Notes: generated from the letters alone by a model not told the origin. A stretch of DNA of 64,000 bases from Chryseobacterium sp. ISL-6 (GCF_018613715.1 NZ_JAGGPT010000006.1:620001-684000), one strand, 5' to 3'. Positions 1 through 9,545 are shown, counted from the first letter of the stretch. Translations and numbers: made by a program.

Positions 1-714
1 TTCAAAATATTTATGTAAAAAGCCGGAAAATATTTTTTTCTCGGTGGTATTGTCAATTGTTTTTTGAAAATCAGATCCAATTTTTTCTTTAATTTTTATG
101 TTGGAATCCAACCACTTTTTATCCAGATTTCCGCCAGAGAAATGTTGTATAAGTATATTATCGATTACGTAATTTTGAAGTCTTTTTGATACCCTTAATG
201 TAAAATCCAGATCATAACCGTGAAACCCATTAATATCTTCATCGAATTTAAAATCAAAGAAATTTTCCTTTTTAATACCTAGAAATACACCATCTACGGC
301 ATAAACCGGATTTGTATTTCCAGAGACTTTATTAATTAGATAGGATTCGGCATTTTCTTTATTTCCCTGCAAAATATTGATGAAATTATGTTTTTCTGAA
401 ACGGTCCAACTGGAAGGTGCAACAGGGACATAGGAAGAGCCGGCAAGTCCGATAACACCTGTTCCAGGTCGGTTGAGGTGGGTTATTAATTTCTCGCCCC
501 ATTTATCTGTATGAAATAAAATATCCTCATGGATGAATAAAAAATAATCATATTTAGCTTTTTCTGCTCCCATATTGTATGCCTTGCAGATCCCCATTAA
601 GCCAGGATTATCAATTTTGATAATTTCGTAGGGTACACCAATCGTTTCTGCAATATTATTTTCCAATGCAGAGAAATAGTGAGGAAGATATGAAGATATA
701 ATGATAGAGATCAT
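1..714 (-). CDS. Glycosyltransferase family 2-like protein, 3' end outside window
   Basis: This open frame runs from an ATG at 714 to the window edge without a stop, so only the N-terminal 238 residues are visible. The start is MISIIISSYLPHYF, a short beta strand typical of GT-A folds. Around residues 58-65 there is FLFIHEDI, an acidic motif in the place where GT-A enzymes hold the nucleotide sugar and metal. The pattern resembles the Glyco_tranf_2_5 branch, whose members often carry H-x-D in this position. It is the last visible gene of the minus-strand polysaccharide operon, 19 nt after the GT4 gene. It probably adds a sugar to the exported glycan. The family call is good; donor and acceptor cannot be read. 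Confidence 0.75.
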   Translation of the reverse strand, partial: MISIIISSYLPHYFSALENNIAETIGVPYEIIKIDNPGLMGICKAYNMGAEKAKYDYFLFIHEDILFHTDKWGEKLITHLNRPGTGVIGLAGSSYVPVAPSSWTVSEKHNFINILQGNKENAESYLINKVSGNTNPVYAVDGVFLGIKKENFFDFKFDEDINGFHGYDLDFTLRVSKRLQNYVIDNILIQHFSGGNLDKKWLDSNIKIKEKIGSDFQKTIDNTTEKKIFSGFLHKYFE

Positions 715-733
715 ATAAAAGTATTCACTAATT

Positions 734-1921
734 TTATTTCAATAGATTGTCCATCGTCTGAAAGATATCAGTAGTCAGTCTTTTTTCAGAATATTCCAGT
801 TCTAATTTATTCTGGATTTTAATTCCATAATTTTCTCTTAATTCTTTGCTCTGTAATAGCTTAACGATCTCAGAAGCCATAGTGTCCAAATCAAGATAAG
901 GGGCAAGAACACCAAAACCATTTTCAAGAAATTCTACTGCGCCGCCACTTTGTTCAAATGCAACAATAGGTTTTTTAAGTTTTGCTGCAGTAAGCATCAC
1001 AAGAGGAAACGGATCTTCCCGGGATAGTAAGAGGAAAATATCAAAAATATTAATATAGTCGTTTGGAAATTTGTTGTGATCTACATATATGATTTTATCA
1101 TCTACTCCAAGTTTTTCAGCATCTAGCTTTGAACATTTTACAGGACCAATTTTGGAAGTTCCACCAAGGTTAATGAATTTAAAATCTATATCTGTCTGAT
1201 CTGCTATTTTTTTTACAAGGAGAGGTACTAAATCCGTTCCTTTACGCAATTCCTGAGAGCTTGCAATACCAATAACTAATTCATTATCAGAAATATTGAG
1301 CTCTTTTTTTAAAGCTGTCGTATCTTTTTGAATATCAATTACTTCATCGACAAAAGAATGAATGACTTTAATTTTTTCTGGTTTTGCTCCATATCTGGTA
1401 ATCAGGTTCTCTGCTACAGCATTTGATCCCGCAATAATAGTAGAAACATTGGATACGTTTTCTAAAATAAATTCTTTTGAGTAAGAACTTTCTACTCCAA
1501 AAGCCAGTTCGTGGATGGCTACAATGGTAGGAATGTTCTTTTTGTAAAAGGGTATTGTCCAAATTAGTGTTTCTGCAGTATTTCCATATACCAAATCATA
1601 ATTGTTAGAAAATAATCTTCCGGTTATCTTTTCAATCTGTTCCTCTCTGGTTTCTGCTGTTGGAAAAAATGCAGCCTGAAGTTTTTTAAAATTTCTATTG
1701 ATAAAAGAAAATGATTGATTATAATAACTAGCTACAATAATTTTGTTGTCAGAAATTTTAGCAAAATCTTCAAAAAGCTGTCCTGCTCTTAATAATAGAA
1801 TATCAATGCTAAAATTCTTTTTTTCTTGTTTAAGCTTTTTTAATACACTCAACAATAGTATTGGAGCACCTGATAAAGATGCTTCATGAGATATAACTAA
1901 TATTTTTTTTGTTTCATTCAT
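734..1921 (-). CDS. Glycosyltransferase family 4 (GT-B fold)
   Basis: A 395-residue GT-B type glycosyltransferase. The N-terminal half starts with KKILVISHEASLSGAP, the usual GT4 first strand and glycine loop. The C-terminal half holds the donor-binding region with SREDPFPLVMLTAAKLKKP followed by AFEQSGGAVEFL, a variant of the family's E-x7-E motif in which the first acidic residue is ED and the second position is less clear. It overlaps the upstream acyltransferase gene by 8 nt (1914-1921), so the two are likely translationally coupled. It should act in the cytoplasm on a lipid-linked glycan made by the locus. Sugar specificity is unknown. Confidence 0.85.
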   Translation of the reverse strand: MNETKKILVISHEASLSGAPILLLSVLKKLKQEKKNFSIDILLLRAGQLFEDFAKISDNKIIVASYYNQSFSFINRNFKKLQAAFFPTAETREEQIEKITGRLFSNNYDLVYGNTAETLIWTIPFYKKNIPTIVAIHELAFGVESSYSKEFILENVSNVSTIIAGSNAVAENLITRYGAKPEKIKVIHSFVDEVIDIQKDTTALKKELNISDNELVIGIASSQELRKGTDLVPLLVKKIADQTDIDFKFINLGGTSKIGPVKCSKLDAEKLGVDDKIIYVDHNKFPNDYINIFDIFLLLSREDPFPLVMLTAAKLKKPIVAFEQSGGAVEFLENGFGVLAPYLDLDTMASEIVKLLQSKELRENYGIKIQNKLELEYSEKRLTTDIFQTMDNLLK

Positions 1922-2513
1922 TTTGCAAAGATTCGAATATTAAATTTTGACTGTTTTTTACAATAGTATTAGCCGGGATAGATTTATGAATAACACATCC
2001 AGCACCAATAATACAATTGTCACCGATGTTAACTCCTTTTAATATGACTGTATTACTTCCTATCCAGCAATTATTACCTATAATTATCGGTGAAGTCTTA
2101 AAGGCTGTTTTATCTATAAAGAAATTGGGATTGAACCCGTACTCATGATTGTGATCATATAATTTTACACCTTCTCCGAATATAGTATCATCACCAATGG
2201 TAATATTATCGATACAATTAATTGAAGAATAATTATTAAAGAACACCCCACTGCCAATAGTTAGTGAAGCATTTGGAAGCACTGAAATATTACAGTAATC
2301 TCTCACGAAAAACCGTTCACCAATAGCTATATTACCAAATTCGCCCTCATTTCCTTTAAAGATATTAACATCTTGAGGGGCAAAAGTATGGTGAATTGTA
2401 ATAGTTGGTTTTGCGTTAAAAGCCCGCCAAAGTTTCTTCTTTTTTTGTACTTCAAGATCAGTAATAAAAGAAGCTATTTTTCTATGGATATAATTTTTTA
2501 GCCTTAAGAACAT
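1914..2513 (-). CDS. Hexapeptide-repeat (left-handed beta-helix) acyltransferase
   Basis: A 199-residue protein whose residues of about 60-190 show hexapeptide repeats with I/V/L every sixth position (for example ITIGDDTIFGEGV and PIIIGNNCWIGSNTVILKGV). This is the left-handed beta-helix of the WcaF/LacA/serine-acetyltransferase group. DHNHEYGF supplies the usual catalytic histidine region. It probably acetylates a sugar of the polysaccharide, either on the glycan or on the nucleotide-activated amino sugar made by the FdtB-like enzyme upstream. The latter would make it a competitor for the FdtC-type step, since the GNAT domain fused to FdtA could do the same. It overlaps its neighbours by 8 nt and 1 nt in the operon. 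Confidence 0.82.
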   Translation of the reverse strand: MFLRLKNYIHRKIASFITDLEVQKKKKLWRAFNAKPTITIHHTFAPQDVNIFKGNEGEFGNIAIGERFFVRDYCNISVLPNASLTIGSGVFFNNYSSINCIDNITIGDDTIFGEGVKLYDHNHEYGFNPNFFIDKTAFKTSPIIIGNNCWIGSNTVILKGVNIGDNCIIGAGCVIHKSIPANTIVKNSQNLIFESLQNE

Positions 2514-3412
2514 TAGAAAAATTTATATTTTAGATGATAGAGTTTAATAGGTAAACGATATTTCAAACAAAAATTCAGCCAAGGTTCTTTTCCCTTGTAC
2601 TGATTATATTTTTCAAAAGTCTTTTTTAGTTCTTTCTTGTTAGTTGATGTAATATAAATTTTCTTGACACTATTATTAAGTTCCGATTTATTATCTAACT
2701 CTGTGTCATATTGTAGTCTCAACAGTATTTCTTCAACGAAAACCACTCGGGCCTTTAAGGTTGAAATGTTTTCTTCGTGCTTTCTATAATAAGCAAGGTG
2801 TTCCGGAATAAAAGCAAAAAAATGTTTTTCATTTATTTGTAGCCATTTATCGTAATCTTCCAAAAGAATATCTTTATTATAAGATCCTGTTTCAAGAAGA
2901 GCTTTAGTTTTGATCAATGCGCTGACAGCCGGTACAAAATTTCTTGTTTTCTCAAGTTTTCTAAACTGATATTCATCTCTATAGAAATCAAAATTCCCAT
3001 AATACTCAACTAAATTTTTATCTTCCTCTACAATATATGCTGATGAAAAAACCACAGCAAACTTATCATCTTTGTTTTCCAATGTTTTTACACATTTTTC
3101 CAAAAACTCCGGGTGCAAATAATCGTCAGCTGCAATAAGTTTAATATACTTTCCTTTAGCGAATTTTATACATTCATTAAGCATCTCAGCTAAACCAGTA
3201 TTCTTGGAATGGAAATTTTTTTCAGCAGTATACTTATTGTCATTAATCCAATTTTCGAAGACTTCTACAGAATTATCTGGTGAAGCATCATCTCCTACAA
3301 TTAATTGAATGTTCTCATAAGTTTGATTTTTTATGCTATCCAGGCATTCTTTAATATAACCGGAATGATTATATGAAACGATAATAACTGTTACTAAAGG
3401 ATTGTTCACCAT
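2513..3412 (-). CDS. Glycosyltransferase family 2
   Basis: A 299-residue GT-A glycosyltransferase. The N-terminus PLVTVIIVSYNHSGYIKECLDSIKNQTYENI is a textbook GT2 start. IVGDDASPDNS gives the first acidic nucleotide-binding motif and AADDYLHPEF the DxD-like metal-binding motif. The C-terminal 100 residues are basic and not conserved enough to read. The start overlaps the aminotransferase stop by 1 nt and the stop overlaps the acyltransferase start by 1 nt, so it belongs to one polycistronic unit. It likely transfers one residue of the repeat unit at the inner membrane. Donor sugar is not known. Confidence 0.88.
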   Translation of the reverse strand: MVNNPLVTVIIVSYNHSGYIKECLDSIKNQTYENIQLIVGDDASPDNSVEVFENWINDNKYTAEKNFHSKNTGLAEMLNECIKFAKGKYIKLIAADDYLHPEFLEKCVKTLENKDDKFAVVFSSAYIVEEDKNLVEYYGNFDFYRDEYQFRKLEKTRNFVPAVSALIKTKALLETGSYNKDILLEDYDKWLQINEKHFFAFIPEHLAYYRKHEENISTLKARVVFVEEILLRLQYDTELDNKSELNNSVKKIYITSTNKKELKKTFEKYNQYKGKEPWLNFCLKYRLPIKLYHLKYKFF

Positions 3413-4512
3413 TAATATTCATTTATAGCTTTAATAATGGTTTCAATTTCTTCCGTATCTAAAATAGATGAAATAGGTAAACTCAATACTTCCTCATGTA
3501 TCTTTTCACTAATTGGAAAAGATAGCGTATTCATTTCTTTATAAGCTTCTTGCTTATGAGGTGGAATAGGGTAATGGATAATTGTGTGGATCCCTTTTTC
3601 ATTGAGGTAGCTTTGAAGATTGTCTCTATTTTCTGTTCTAATAACAAACACATGCCATACATGTTCCTTTTCATCTTCTGGATTTTCTGGAAGAATGATT
3701 TTTGGATTAGTTATTTCCTCAATGAATTTTTTCGCAATTAGTCTTCGCGCATTATTTTCTTCTTCAATATACTTTAATTTAATATCCAGTACTCCAGCTT
3801 GTATTTCGTCCAATCTGGAATTAAGACCCTTGTATATGTTGACATATTTTTGATTAGAACCATAGTTTCCTAATGCACGGATGGTCTCAAATAAATCTTT
3901 ATCATTTGTTGTTACTGCACCAGCATCACCCAGAGCACCTAAATTTTTACCGGGATAAAAGCTGAATCCAGCTGCATCACCCAGGTTTCCTGATTTAATA
4001 TTATTCCATTCTGCTCCGATAGCCTGTGCATTATCCTCTACAATTTTTAGTTTATGGTCCTGTGCTATTTTTCTTAATTCTTCAGAAAAAACAATTCTAC
4101 CCTGCAGATGAACGATTAGTATTGCTTTTGTTTTCGAAGTGAGTTTTTCTTCAATTTTTGAAATGTCAATATTGTATGTATTTATTTCCGGCTCTACAAA
4201 AACAGGGATTAATCCATTATCCGATAAAGCCAGAATAGAAGCGATGTAAGTGTTTGCAGGGACAATGACCTCATCTCCAGGTTTCATAATGCCCAGCTCT
4301 ATGTAGGCGCGGAATATTAATCGTAAAGCATCCAGTCCGTTTGCTACTCCTAAAGCATATTTTGAACCAATATAATGAGCTAAATTGGTTTCGAAATTCT
4401 TAAGCTCATCTCCCAATAAATACCATCCGCTCCTGAAAACTTCCAAAAGTTTGTTTTCAATTTCTTCTTGATATTTAAGGTTTATTTTTTTTAAATTTAA
4501 AAAACTAATCAT
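3412..4512 (-). CDS. fdtB: DegT/DnrJ/EryC1/StrS sugar aminotransferase, FdtB/QdtB-like
   Basis: A 366-residue PLP-dependent aminotransferase of the DegT/StrS family. The N-terminal [21 protein letters not shown], the [12 protein letters not shown] motif (PLP-ring aspartate) and [13 protein letters not shown] with the internal-aldimine lysine near residue 189 are all present. The context fits transamination at C3 of a dTDP-3-keto-6-deoxyhexose: rfbA and rfbB lie upstream and the FdtA ketoisomerase domain is encoded two genes before. The product would be dTDP-3-amino-3,6-dideoxy-galactose or -glucose. Family membership is secure; the C3 assignment rests on context, since DegT sequences alone do not separate C3 from C4 enzymes well. 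The gene symbol is therefore provisional. Confidence 0.82.
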   Translation of the reverse strand: MISFLNLKKINLKYQEEIENKLLEVFRSGWYLLGDELKNFETNLAHYIGSKYALGVANGLDALRLIFRAYIELGIMKPGDEVIVPANTYIASILALSDNGLIPVFVEPEINTYNIDISKIEEKLTSKTKAILIVHLQGRIVFSEELRKIAQDHKLKIVEDNAQAIGAEWNNIKSGNLGDAAGFSFYPGKNLGALGDAGAVTTNDKDLFETIRALGNYGSNQKYVNIYKGLNSRLDEIQAGVLDIKLKYIEEENNARRLIAKKFIEEITNPKIILPENPEDEKEHVWHVFVIRTENRDNLQSYLNEKGIHTIIHYPIPPHKQEAYKEMNTLSFPISEKIHEEVLSLPISSILDTEEIETIIKAINEY

Positions 4513-4518
4513 TTGGTT

Positions 4519-5460
4519 TTAATTTAAAGTAATTTCATAAAAATCATTACAAATAGCCCTCCCACCATACATCTCTTTTTGGTTGATCAGACCTTCATTT
4601 AAAAATCTTCCCTGATTTTCAGTAGAGATTCCGAAACTAAAATAGGGTCTGTCTTGAAATTGTTCTTCAAGCAGCTTGACAATAAGATAGTCCAAAGCAC
4701 CAATTTCCCTGCCCTTCTCAGAATTCGCGAGGTATTGTGTATGAAGGACTTTACCAAAGTCGAAAATTAAGGTACCACTCAGTAGCTCTTCATTTTCTGT
4801 AACTTCGTATAGTTTGATATTATTTGGGAATTTTTCTGCTAACTGTTGAATTTCCTGTAGACTGTGTACAGGTTTAGCTCCATGGTTTGATGCAAGGACA
4901 TTTGTTAGAAGTGTCCAGTAATTTTCAAAATTTTTATTCTCTTTAATCTCAAGATTTAACTTGGAACATTTTTTATATCTTCTTGCAGGTGAATTCGCTA
5001 AAGGTAACCTATTTTGGATAGGTAACACCGAAGAGATATCTCGTCTGATAAGTTGTGCATTATTTAAAAATAAAGCATACAGGTCTTCCTGCGAAGGTTG
5101 CTCAAAGAAGATAGACGGAATTGCTTTATAAAGTAATTTGCTAAAACCACTATTCTTGTAGTAGTTGATTAAAAGTGTAAATATTTCTAAGACCTCAACA
5201 GTTTTAGTTTTTTCACTGATAACCAAAGATCCATAAGTTAATCCGGAGTGAGAAAAAATTTCCTTATCTATTTCATTCGCTGGAAAAGCAGCAATGATCT
5301 GATCTTTTTTAATGAAAATCAAAGAATGATCAGTAAAGCGGTCAGCATGATAATCCATATAATCCCTTTCAAAAAAGAATAATCCATTTTTGCTTTCCCT
5401 TATGAAAGTATCCCAAATGACTTTCTGGGTAACATGATATCGTGTTAGTTCTATATCCAT
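4519..5460 (-). CDS. GNAT-fold protein, FemAB/CelD-like
   Basis: A 313-residue protein with two GNAT-like halves as in FemAB/CelD-type proteins. The N-terminal half (NGLFFFERDYMDYHADRFTDHSLIFIKKDQIIAAFPAN) resembles the substrate-side domain. The C-terminal half (GTLIFDFGKVLHTQYLANSEKGREIGALDYLIVKLLEEQF) looks like the acetyltransferase_6 fold. Such proteins are often found in capsule and O-antigen loci and may attach an amino acid or acyl group to an amino sugar. It overlaps the FdtA-GNAT gene by 1 nt and ends 6 nt before the aminotransferase. The exact reaction is unknown. Confidence 0.7.
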   Translation of the reverse strand: MDIELTRYHVTQKVIWDTFIRESKNGLFFFERDYMDYHADRFTDHSLIFIKKDQIIAAFPANEIDKEIFSHSGLTYGSLVISEKTKTVEVLEIFTLLINYYKNSGFSKLLYKAIPSIFFEQPSQEDLYALFLNNAQLIRRDISSVLPIQNRLPLANSPARRYKKCSKLNLEIKENKNFENYWTLLTNVLASNHGAKPVHSLQEIQQLAEKFPNNIKLYEVTENEELLSGTLIFDFGKVLHTQYLANSEKGREIGALDYLIVKLLEEQFQDRPYFSFGISTENQGRFLNEGLINQKEMYGGRAICNDFYEITLN

Positions 5461-6323
5461 TATAACTTTAAAGACATTTTTACGTTATCTTTTACGATCA
5501 ACTCTATTCTGAATCCAAAATTTTCATAAGCTTTGATAGCTCTAATATTATCAGGAATAACATTTAGATAGACGTTTTCTAACTTGTGCTCTTCCTTTGC
5601 ACTGCGCAATATTTCAGATAATATTTGTTTGCTTAGACCTTTCCCCCAAAATTGCTTTTCTCCGATATAACCAAAATACTCAGCATCTTTGTTGTTGAGG
5701 TCAATTTTTTTTAGACCTGCAACGCCAATAATTTGCTCACCAAAAGCAATACCTTTAATATCATAGTTTTTCATATCCTCAAGTTTGCTAAACCATATTT
5801 TCTGATCTTCTCTTGTAAAATCAGGTGTATTGGTAAGCTTTTTAATTTCAGGATCATTAAGCCAATTCCACGATTTATCCAGAATTTCTTCAGTATAATC
5901 TACCAGATGTAACACTTCAGATGGAGAAGGGTATGAGGTAAATTCTTCATAACTTCTAAAGTAGTCGGTTTCGTCGTAAAGTTCAGATGCTAAACAGAGT
6001 AATACCGCACTGTGTGAGAATTTAATATCCCGCCAGATTAATTTTGGGATATATATTCCTCTAGAAGGATTATCTAGTATAAATGTTTCTTTATTACCAT
6101 TTTTATCTTCGATATTAAACTCTATTGTTCCTGATACAGCAAATATGATTTGCTTAAGATTTTTATGAGCATGACCTCCTCTCATCACATCTTGAGGAGT
6201 ATAGTAAGTCCAATATACACGTTTGACATCAAAAGGCACGTTCTTTAAGCTCTCGGCTACTGTAATAAAGCCAAGAGAAGAATTACCAATTTTATCTAAA
6301 TCAAAATATTGAACCTTGTCCAT
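5460..6323 (-). CDS. Fusion of FdtA-type dTDP-4-keto-6-deoxyglucose 3,4-ketoisomerase with a GNAT acetyltransferase
   Basis: A 287-residue two-domain protein. Residues of about 1-135 are a cupin of the FdtA/QdtA/WxcM-C family: RGGHAHKNLKQIIFAVSG holds the paired histidines (H51, H53) and LASELYDETDYFRSYEEF is the conserved end. Residues of about 140-287 are a RimJ/RimL-like GNAT domain with the acetyl-CoA loop near FWGKGLSKQIL and a NIRAIKAYENFGF motif. The first domain should move the keto group from C4 to C3 of the RfbB product; the second could N-acetylate the amino sugar made by the FdtB-like enzyme. Xanthomonas WxcM also joins an acetyltransferase and a ketoisomerase, but there the acetyltransferase is a beta-helix at the N-terminus. 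Domain calls are firm, the acetylation target is inferred. Confidence 0.85.
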   Translation of the reverse strand: MDKVQYFDLDKIGNSSLGFITVAESLKNVPFDVKRVYWTYYTPQDVMRGGHAHKNLKQIIFAVSGTIEFNIEDKNGNKETFILDNPSRGIYIPKLIWRDIKFSHSAVLLCLASELYDETDYFRSYEEFTSYPSPSEVLHLVDYTEEILDKSWNWLNDPEIKKLTNTPDFTREDQKIWFSKLEDMKNYDIKGIAFGEQIIGVAGLKKIDLNNKDAEYFGYIGEKQFWGKGLSKQILSEILRSAKEEHKLENVYLNVIPDNIRAIKAYENFGFRIELIVKDNVKMSLKL

Positions 6324-6328
6324 TACTG

Positions 6329-7582
6329 TTATTTTATATCATATTTAAAATCTGGTCTAATAATTCCCGGTAGAGAATTTATATTAGTACCACGTTTAAC
6401 ATTCTCAACTTCAAAACCTATAATTTCATTGGCTATATAAAGAGGGATTTTTTGATCTTCCCCGAAAATTAATTTGAAATAATAATTTCCTGCATTAAGA
6501 AGATTGGAAGGAATTTCAAATTCTACTATATATTCTTTTTTTCGGGAACTGTTGTTTGTTGCTACGAAGGCTCCCGTATGAAAAACTACAGCTTCTTCAT
6601 AGGTTCTCAATTCGAATGTAGTATCCAGATTGATATTCTCTTTGAAATTATAAAATCTCAATCTTATTTTAATCCCAGATTCAATATCTAGAAATGGTCC
6701 TTGTATTGGTTTCGTAGAGAATTCCAATATCCTGATATTTTCATTTCCTAAAGCTGTCTCCAGAGAACCCTCATGGATATAACTACTTTGTCTTTCTGCA
6801 TTTTTTTGATACTCTGTAATAGTTTGTAGAATATTTCCAGAATAATCCAGATGCCCCTGATTTAATAAAAGTCCACTTTTACAAAGTTCTTTTATAGCGG
6901 TCATATTATGGCTTACAAAAAGAATAGTTCTTCCTTCTCCTTTCGTAACATCACCCATCTTTCCAAGGCATTTTTTTTGAAAATCGGCATCTCCAACAGC
7001 TAGAACTTCATCTACGATAAGAATTTCTGATTCAAGATGGGCCGCAACGGCAAAGGCTAATCGCACATACATCCCCGAAGAATATCTTTTTACTGGGGTA
7101 TCGATATATCTTTCAACACCAGAAAAATCTACTATTTCATCAAATTTGCGCTTGATTTCTTTACGCGTCATTCCTAAAATAGCACCATTTAGGAAAACAT
7201 TTTCCCGGCCCGTCATTTCAGGATGAAATCCAGTTCCTACTTCCAATAATGATGCAATTCTTCCTTGCGTGTATATTTTGCCTGTGGTAGGTTTAGTTAC
7301 TTTACTTAAAAGTTTTAATAAAGTAGATTTACCAGCTCCATTTCTGCCAATGATTCCAACAGCATCTCCCTGTTCTACTTCAAAGTCGATATCACGAAGT
7401 GACCATACATATTCAGAATCGCCTTTTGTCGTTCTGTCATTGGTGTCTCCAATTTTTAAATAGGGATCTTCTTTGCCTCTTACTCTATACCAGAATCTAT
7501 TTAGATCATGAGTAAGAGTTCCTGTACCCACTTGTCCTAAGCGGTACTGTTTTGATATATTTTCAGCTTTTAAAGCCAGCAT
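6329..7582 (-). CDS. wzt: Polysaccharide ABC transporter ATPase with C-terminal carbohydrate-binding domain (Wzt-like)
   Basis: A 417-residue ABC ATPase. Walker A is GRNGAGKS at residues 79-86, the signature is YSSGMYVRLAFAVA and Walker B is ILIVDEVLAVGD. Residues of about 270-417 form an extra beta-sandwich (for example LRFYNFKENINLDTTFELRTYEEAVVFHTG), as in Wzt proteins that recognise the finished glycan end before export. It pairs with the permease encoded 61 nt upstream and implies that the glycan is finished in the cytoplasm and exported by the ABC route, not by Wzx/Wzy. The length fits the long Wzt class. Confidence 0.9.
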   Translation of the reverse strand: MLALKAENISKQYRLGQVGTGTLTHDLNRFWYRVRGKEDPYLKIGDTNDRTTKGDSEYVWSLRDIDFEVEQGDAVGIIGRNGAGKSTLLKLLSKVTKPTTGKIYTQGRIASLLEVGTGFHPEMTGRENVFLNGAILGMTRKEIKRKFDEIVDFSGVERYIDTPVKRYSSGMYVRLAFAVAAHLESEILIVDEVLAVGDADFQKKCLGKMGDVTKGEGRTILFVSHNMTAIKELCKSGLLLNQGHLDYSGNILQTITEYQKNAERQSSYIHEGSLETALGNENIRILEFSTKPIQGPFLDIESGIKIRLRFYNFKENINLDTTFELRTYEEAVVFHTGAFVATNNSSRKKEYIVEFEIPSNLLNAGNYYFKLIFGEDQKIPLYIANEIIGFEVENVKRGTNINSLPGIIRPDFKYDIK

Positions 7583-7643
7583 ATTTTTTAATTTAAAGAA
7601 TTAGACTTCTACTATAAATTCTAACAGTTTTTTACTGTTTTAA

Positions 7644-8492
7644 TTATACAGTATCCATAAAAGTTTTTTCAACCCTGTTAAAAATAACAGTTCCTATCGC
7701 TAGAAGTACCAGGATTATGCCCGTACTGATTCCTAGCATGAGTGGAGAAAAATTTCCAACACCCAGCCATGCATATTTAAAGCATTCGAAAATACCTGTC
7801 AAAGGATTATAATAAGCCAGGCTTTTGAAACCTGCAGGAAGTGAAGATGTCGGATATATAACTGGGGTAGCATACATATATAAACTTACACCAAATCCAA
7901 GAAGCATATTCAAATCCTTATATTTTGTTGTGAGAGAAGAAAAAATCATTCCCACACCTAATGCAAAAAGCGCCATAAGAATAACCAGGAAGGGGGTAGC
8001 AAGTATCCAGATATTTGGATGTGCTTCTCCTTTTGCGAAATAATATCCCCATACCATTATAAATAGTATGAATTGTACACCAAACCTCATTAGGTTGGAA
8101 ATTACAATTGATAAAGGAGTTACCAATCTTGGAAAATAAACTTTTCCAAAGATGCCTGCATTTCCGGCGAAGGTATAGGATGTACCCGTTAATGAAGTTG
8201 AAAAGTAGTTCCAAAGCGTAATTCCAGCCAGATAAAAAAGTAGAGGTGAAGCTCCGTCAGTTGGTAATTTGGCTATTCTTCCAAAAACAATTAAATAGGT
8301 AATTGTTGTAAAAATAGGATTGATAAAAAACCATATGGGTCCAAGCACGGTTTGTTTAAAGCTGGATACAAAGTCTCTCTTTACAAACATATAAATAAGA
8401 TCCTTATATCTCCATACCTCTTTGAATTTTAAATCAAAGAGAGAATGATTAGCTTCAATTGTTTCTGTCCACTTTTGTTGTGGTTCAATCAT
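7644..8492 (-). CDS. wzm: ABC-2 type polysaccharide export permease (Wzm-like)
   Basis: A 282-residue inner-membrane protein with about six hydrophobic segments. The motif FVKRDFVSSFKQTVLGPIWFFINPIFTTITYLIVFG is characteristic of ABC-2 permeases for O-antigen, teichoic acid and capsule. ALGVGMIFSSLTTKYKDLNMLLGFGVSLYMYATPVIYP is the second conserved stretch. It forms the membrane part of the exporter with the Wzt-like ATPase downstream. A TAAATTTG -10 box on the minus strand at 8509-8516 could start a transcript just before it. Confidence 0.92.
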   Translation of the reverse strand: MIEPQQKWTETIEANHSLFDLKFKEVWRYKDLIYMFVKRDFVSSFKQTVLGPIWFFINPIFTTITYLIVFGRIAKLPTDGASPLLFYLAGITLWNYFSTSLTGTSYTFAGNAGIFGKVYFPRLVTPLSIVISNLMRFGVQFILFIMVWGYYFAKGEAHPNIWILATPFLVILMALFALGVGMIFSSLTTKYKDLNMLLGFGVSLYMYATPVIYPTSSLPAGFKSLAYYNPLTGIFECFKYAWLGVGNFSPLMLGISTGIILVLLAIGTVIFNRVEKTFMDTV

Positions 8493-8508
8493 TTGTGTTA
8501 AGTTTATG

Positions 8509-8516
8509 CAAATTTA
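8509..8516 (-). promoter_or_regulatory. Possible -10 box for the export operon
   Basis: Read on the minus strand, this is TAAATTTG, an exact match to the Bacteroidota -10 pattern TAnnTTTG, 16 nt before the permease start. No convincing -33 TTG lies at the usual distance, so the call is tentative. It would separate the exporter operon from rfbA, which ends with its own terminator hairpin. Confidence 0.35.
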
Positions 8517-8614
8517 CAATAATTAATTTTCTCATAGTTCCAGATATTATGAATTGTTATTCATGTAAAAACCAAAAATAATAACTAATATATTGATATT
8601 TATTATTATAAACA

Positions 8615-8644
8615 AAAGCTGTAACCAATGAAGACAACAGCTTT
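8615..8644 (-). terminator. Intrinsic terminator after rfbA
   Basis: AAAGCTGT (8615-8622) pairs with ACAGCTTT (8637-8644) around a 14-nt loop. On the minus strand the hairpin lies just after the rfbA stop and is followed by a T-rich tract (TTTGTTTAT). It probably ends the ugd/rfbB/rfbA transcription. Confidence 0.6.
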
Positions 8645-8664
8645 ATAAATTTCTATGGTAAAAA

Positions 8665-9528
8665 TTATTTGTTTACAAGTTGAGTGAGATATTTTCCATA
8701 CCCACTTTTCCCATATTTTAAAGCCGTGTTTAAAAGCTTCTCCTCGTCAATAAATTTATTTCTGAATGCAATTTCTTCAATACATCCAATTTTGAAGCCT
8801 TGTCTTTTTTCAATAACACTTACAAACTCTGAGGCATCATGAAGAGAGTCAAATGTTCCTGTGTCTAACCAGGCCGTTCCCCTGTCTAAAACACCAACTT
8901 CAAGTTTTCCTTTTTTAAGATAGACATTGTTTACATCTGTGATTTCGAGCTCGCCACGAGCTGAGGGTTGTATGTTTTTAGCGATCTCTACAACTTCATT
9001 GTCATAAAAATATAAACCAGGAACTGCATAATTTGATTTTGGATGAACAGGCTTTTCTTCTATAGATACAGCCTTGAAATCCTGATCAAATTCTACAACA
9101 CCATATCTTTCGGGATCAGAAACATGGTAAGCAAAAACAACACCTCCATCAGGATTTGTTTTGTTTTTTAATAAAGTTCCCATTTCTGAGCCATAAAAAA
9201 TGTTATCCCCAAGCACTAATGCTACAGGATCATTTCCAATAAAAGAATCTCCAAGGATAAATGCTTGTGCCAGACCATCGGGGCTTGGCTGGACCATGTA
9301 CTCTATATTGCAGCCTATCTGAGAGCCGTCTCCTAAAAGTTTAATAAAGCCTTCCTGATCATGAGGGGTAGTAATGATAAGTATGTCTTTAATTCCGGCT
9401 AATAATAATGTTGAGAGGGGGTAATAAATCATTGGTTTGTCATAAACCGGCATCAACTGCTTACTTACGGCAATTGTAAGGGGATAAAGTCTTGTTCCGG
9501 AGCCTCCGGCAAGGATAATACCTTTCAT
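8665..9528 (-). CDS. rfbA: Glucose-1-phosphate thymidylyltransferase
   Basis: A 287-residue nucleotidyltransferase of the RmlA short form. [18 protein letters not shown] is the nucleotide-binding loop and [20 protein letters not shown] the conserved sugar-1-phosphate region; [19 protein letters not shown] is also typical. It makes dTDP-glucose from glucose-1-phosphate and dTTP in the cytoplasm, the first step for the dTDP-amino sugar of this locus. It follows rfbB by 17 nt and is likely cotranscribed with it. Full length, no oddity. Confidence 0.97.
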   Translation of the reverse strand: MKGIILAGGSGTRLYPLTIAVSKQLMPVYDKPMIYYPLSTLLLAGIKDILIITTPHDQEGFIKLLGDGSQIGCNIEYMVQPSPDGLAQAFILGDSFIGNDPVALVLGDNIFYGSEMGTLLKNKTNPDGGVVFAYHVSDPERYGVVEFDQDFKAVSIEEKPVHPKSNYAVPGLYFYDNEVVEIAKNIQPSARGELEITDVNNVYLKKGKLEVGVLDRGTAWLDTGTFDSLHDASEFVSVIEKRQGFKIGCIEEIAFRNKFIDEEKLLNTALKYGKSGYGKYLTQLVNK

Positions 9529-9545
9529 CTGTTTGTATTTATAAA

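Noticed and set aside
7623-7639. Small hairpin AACAGT-TTTTT-ACTGTT between the exporter genes
   Set aside because: Six-base stem without a T run in the direction of transcription; too weak to call a terminator.
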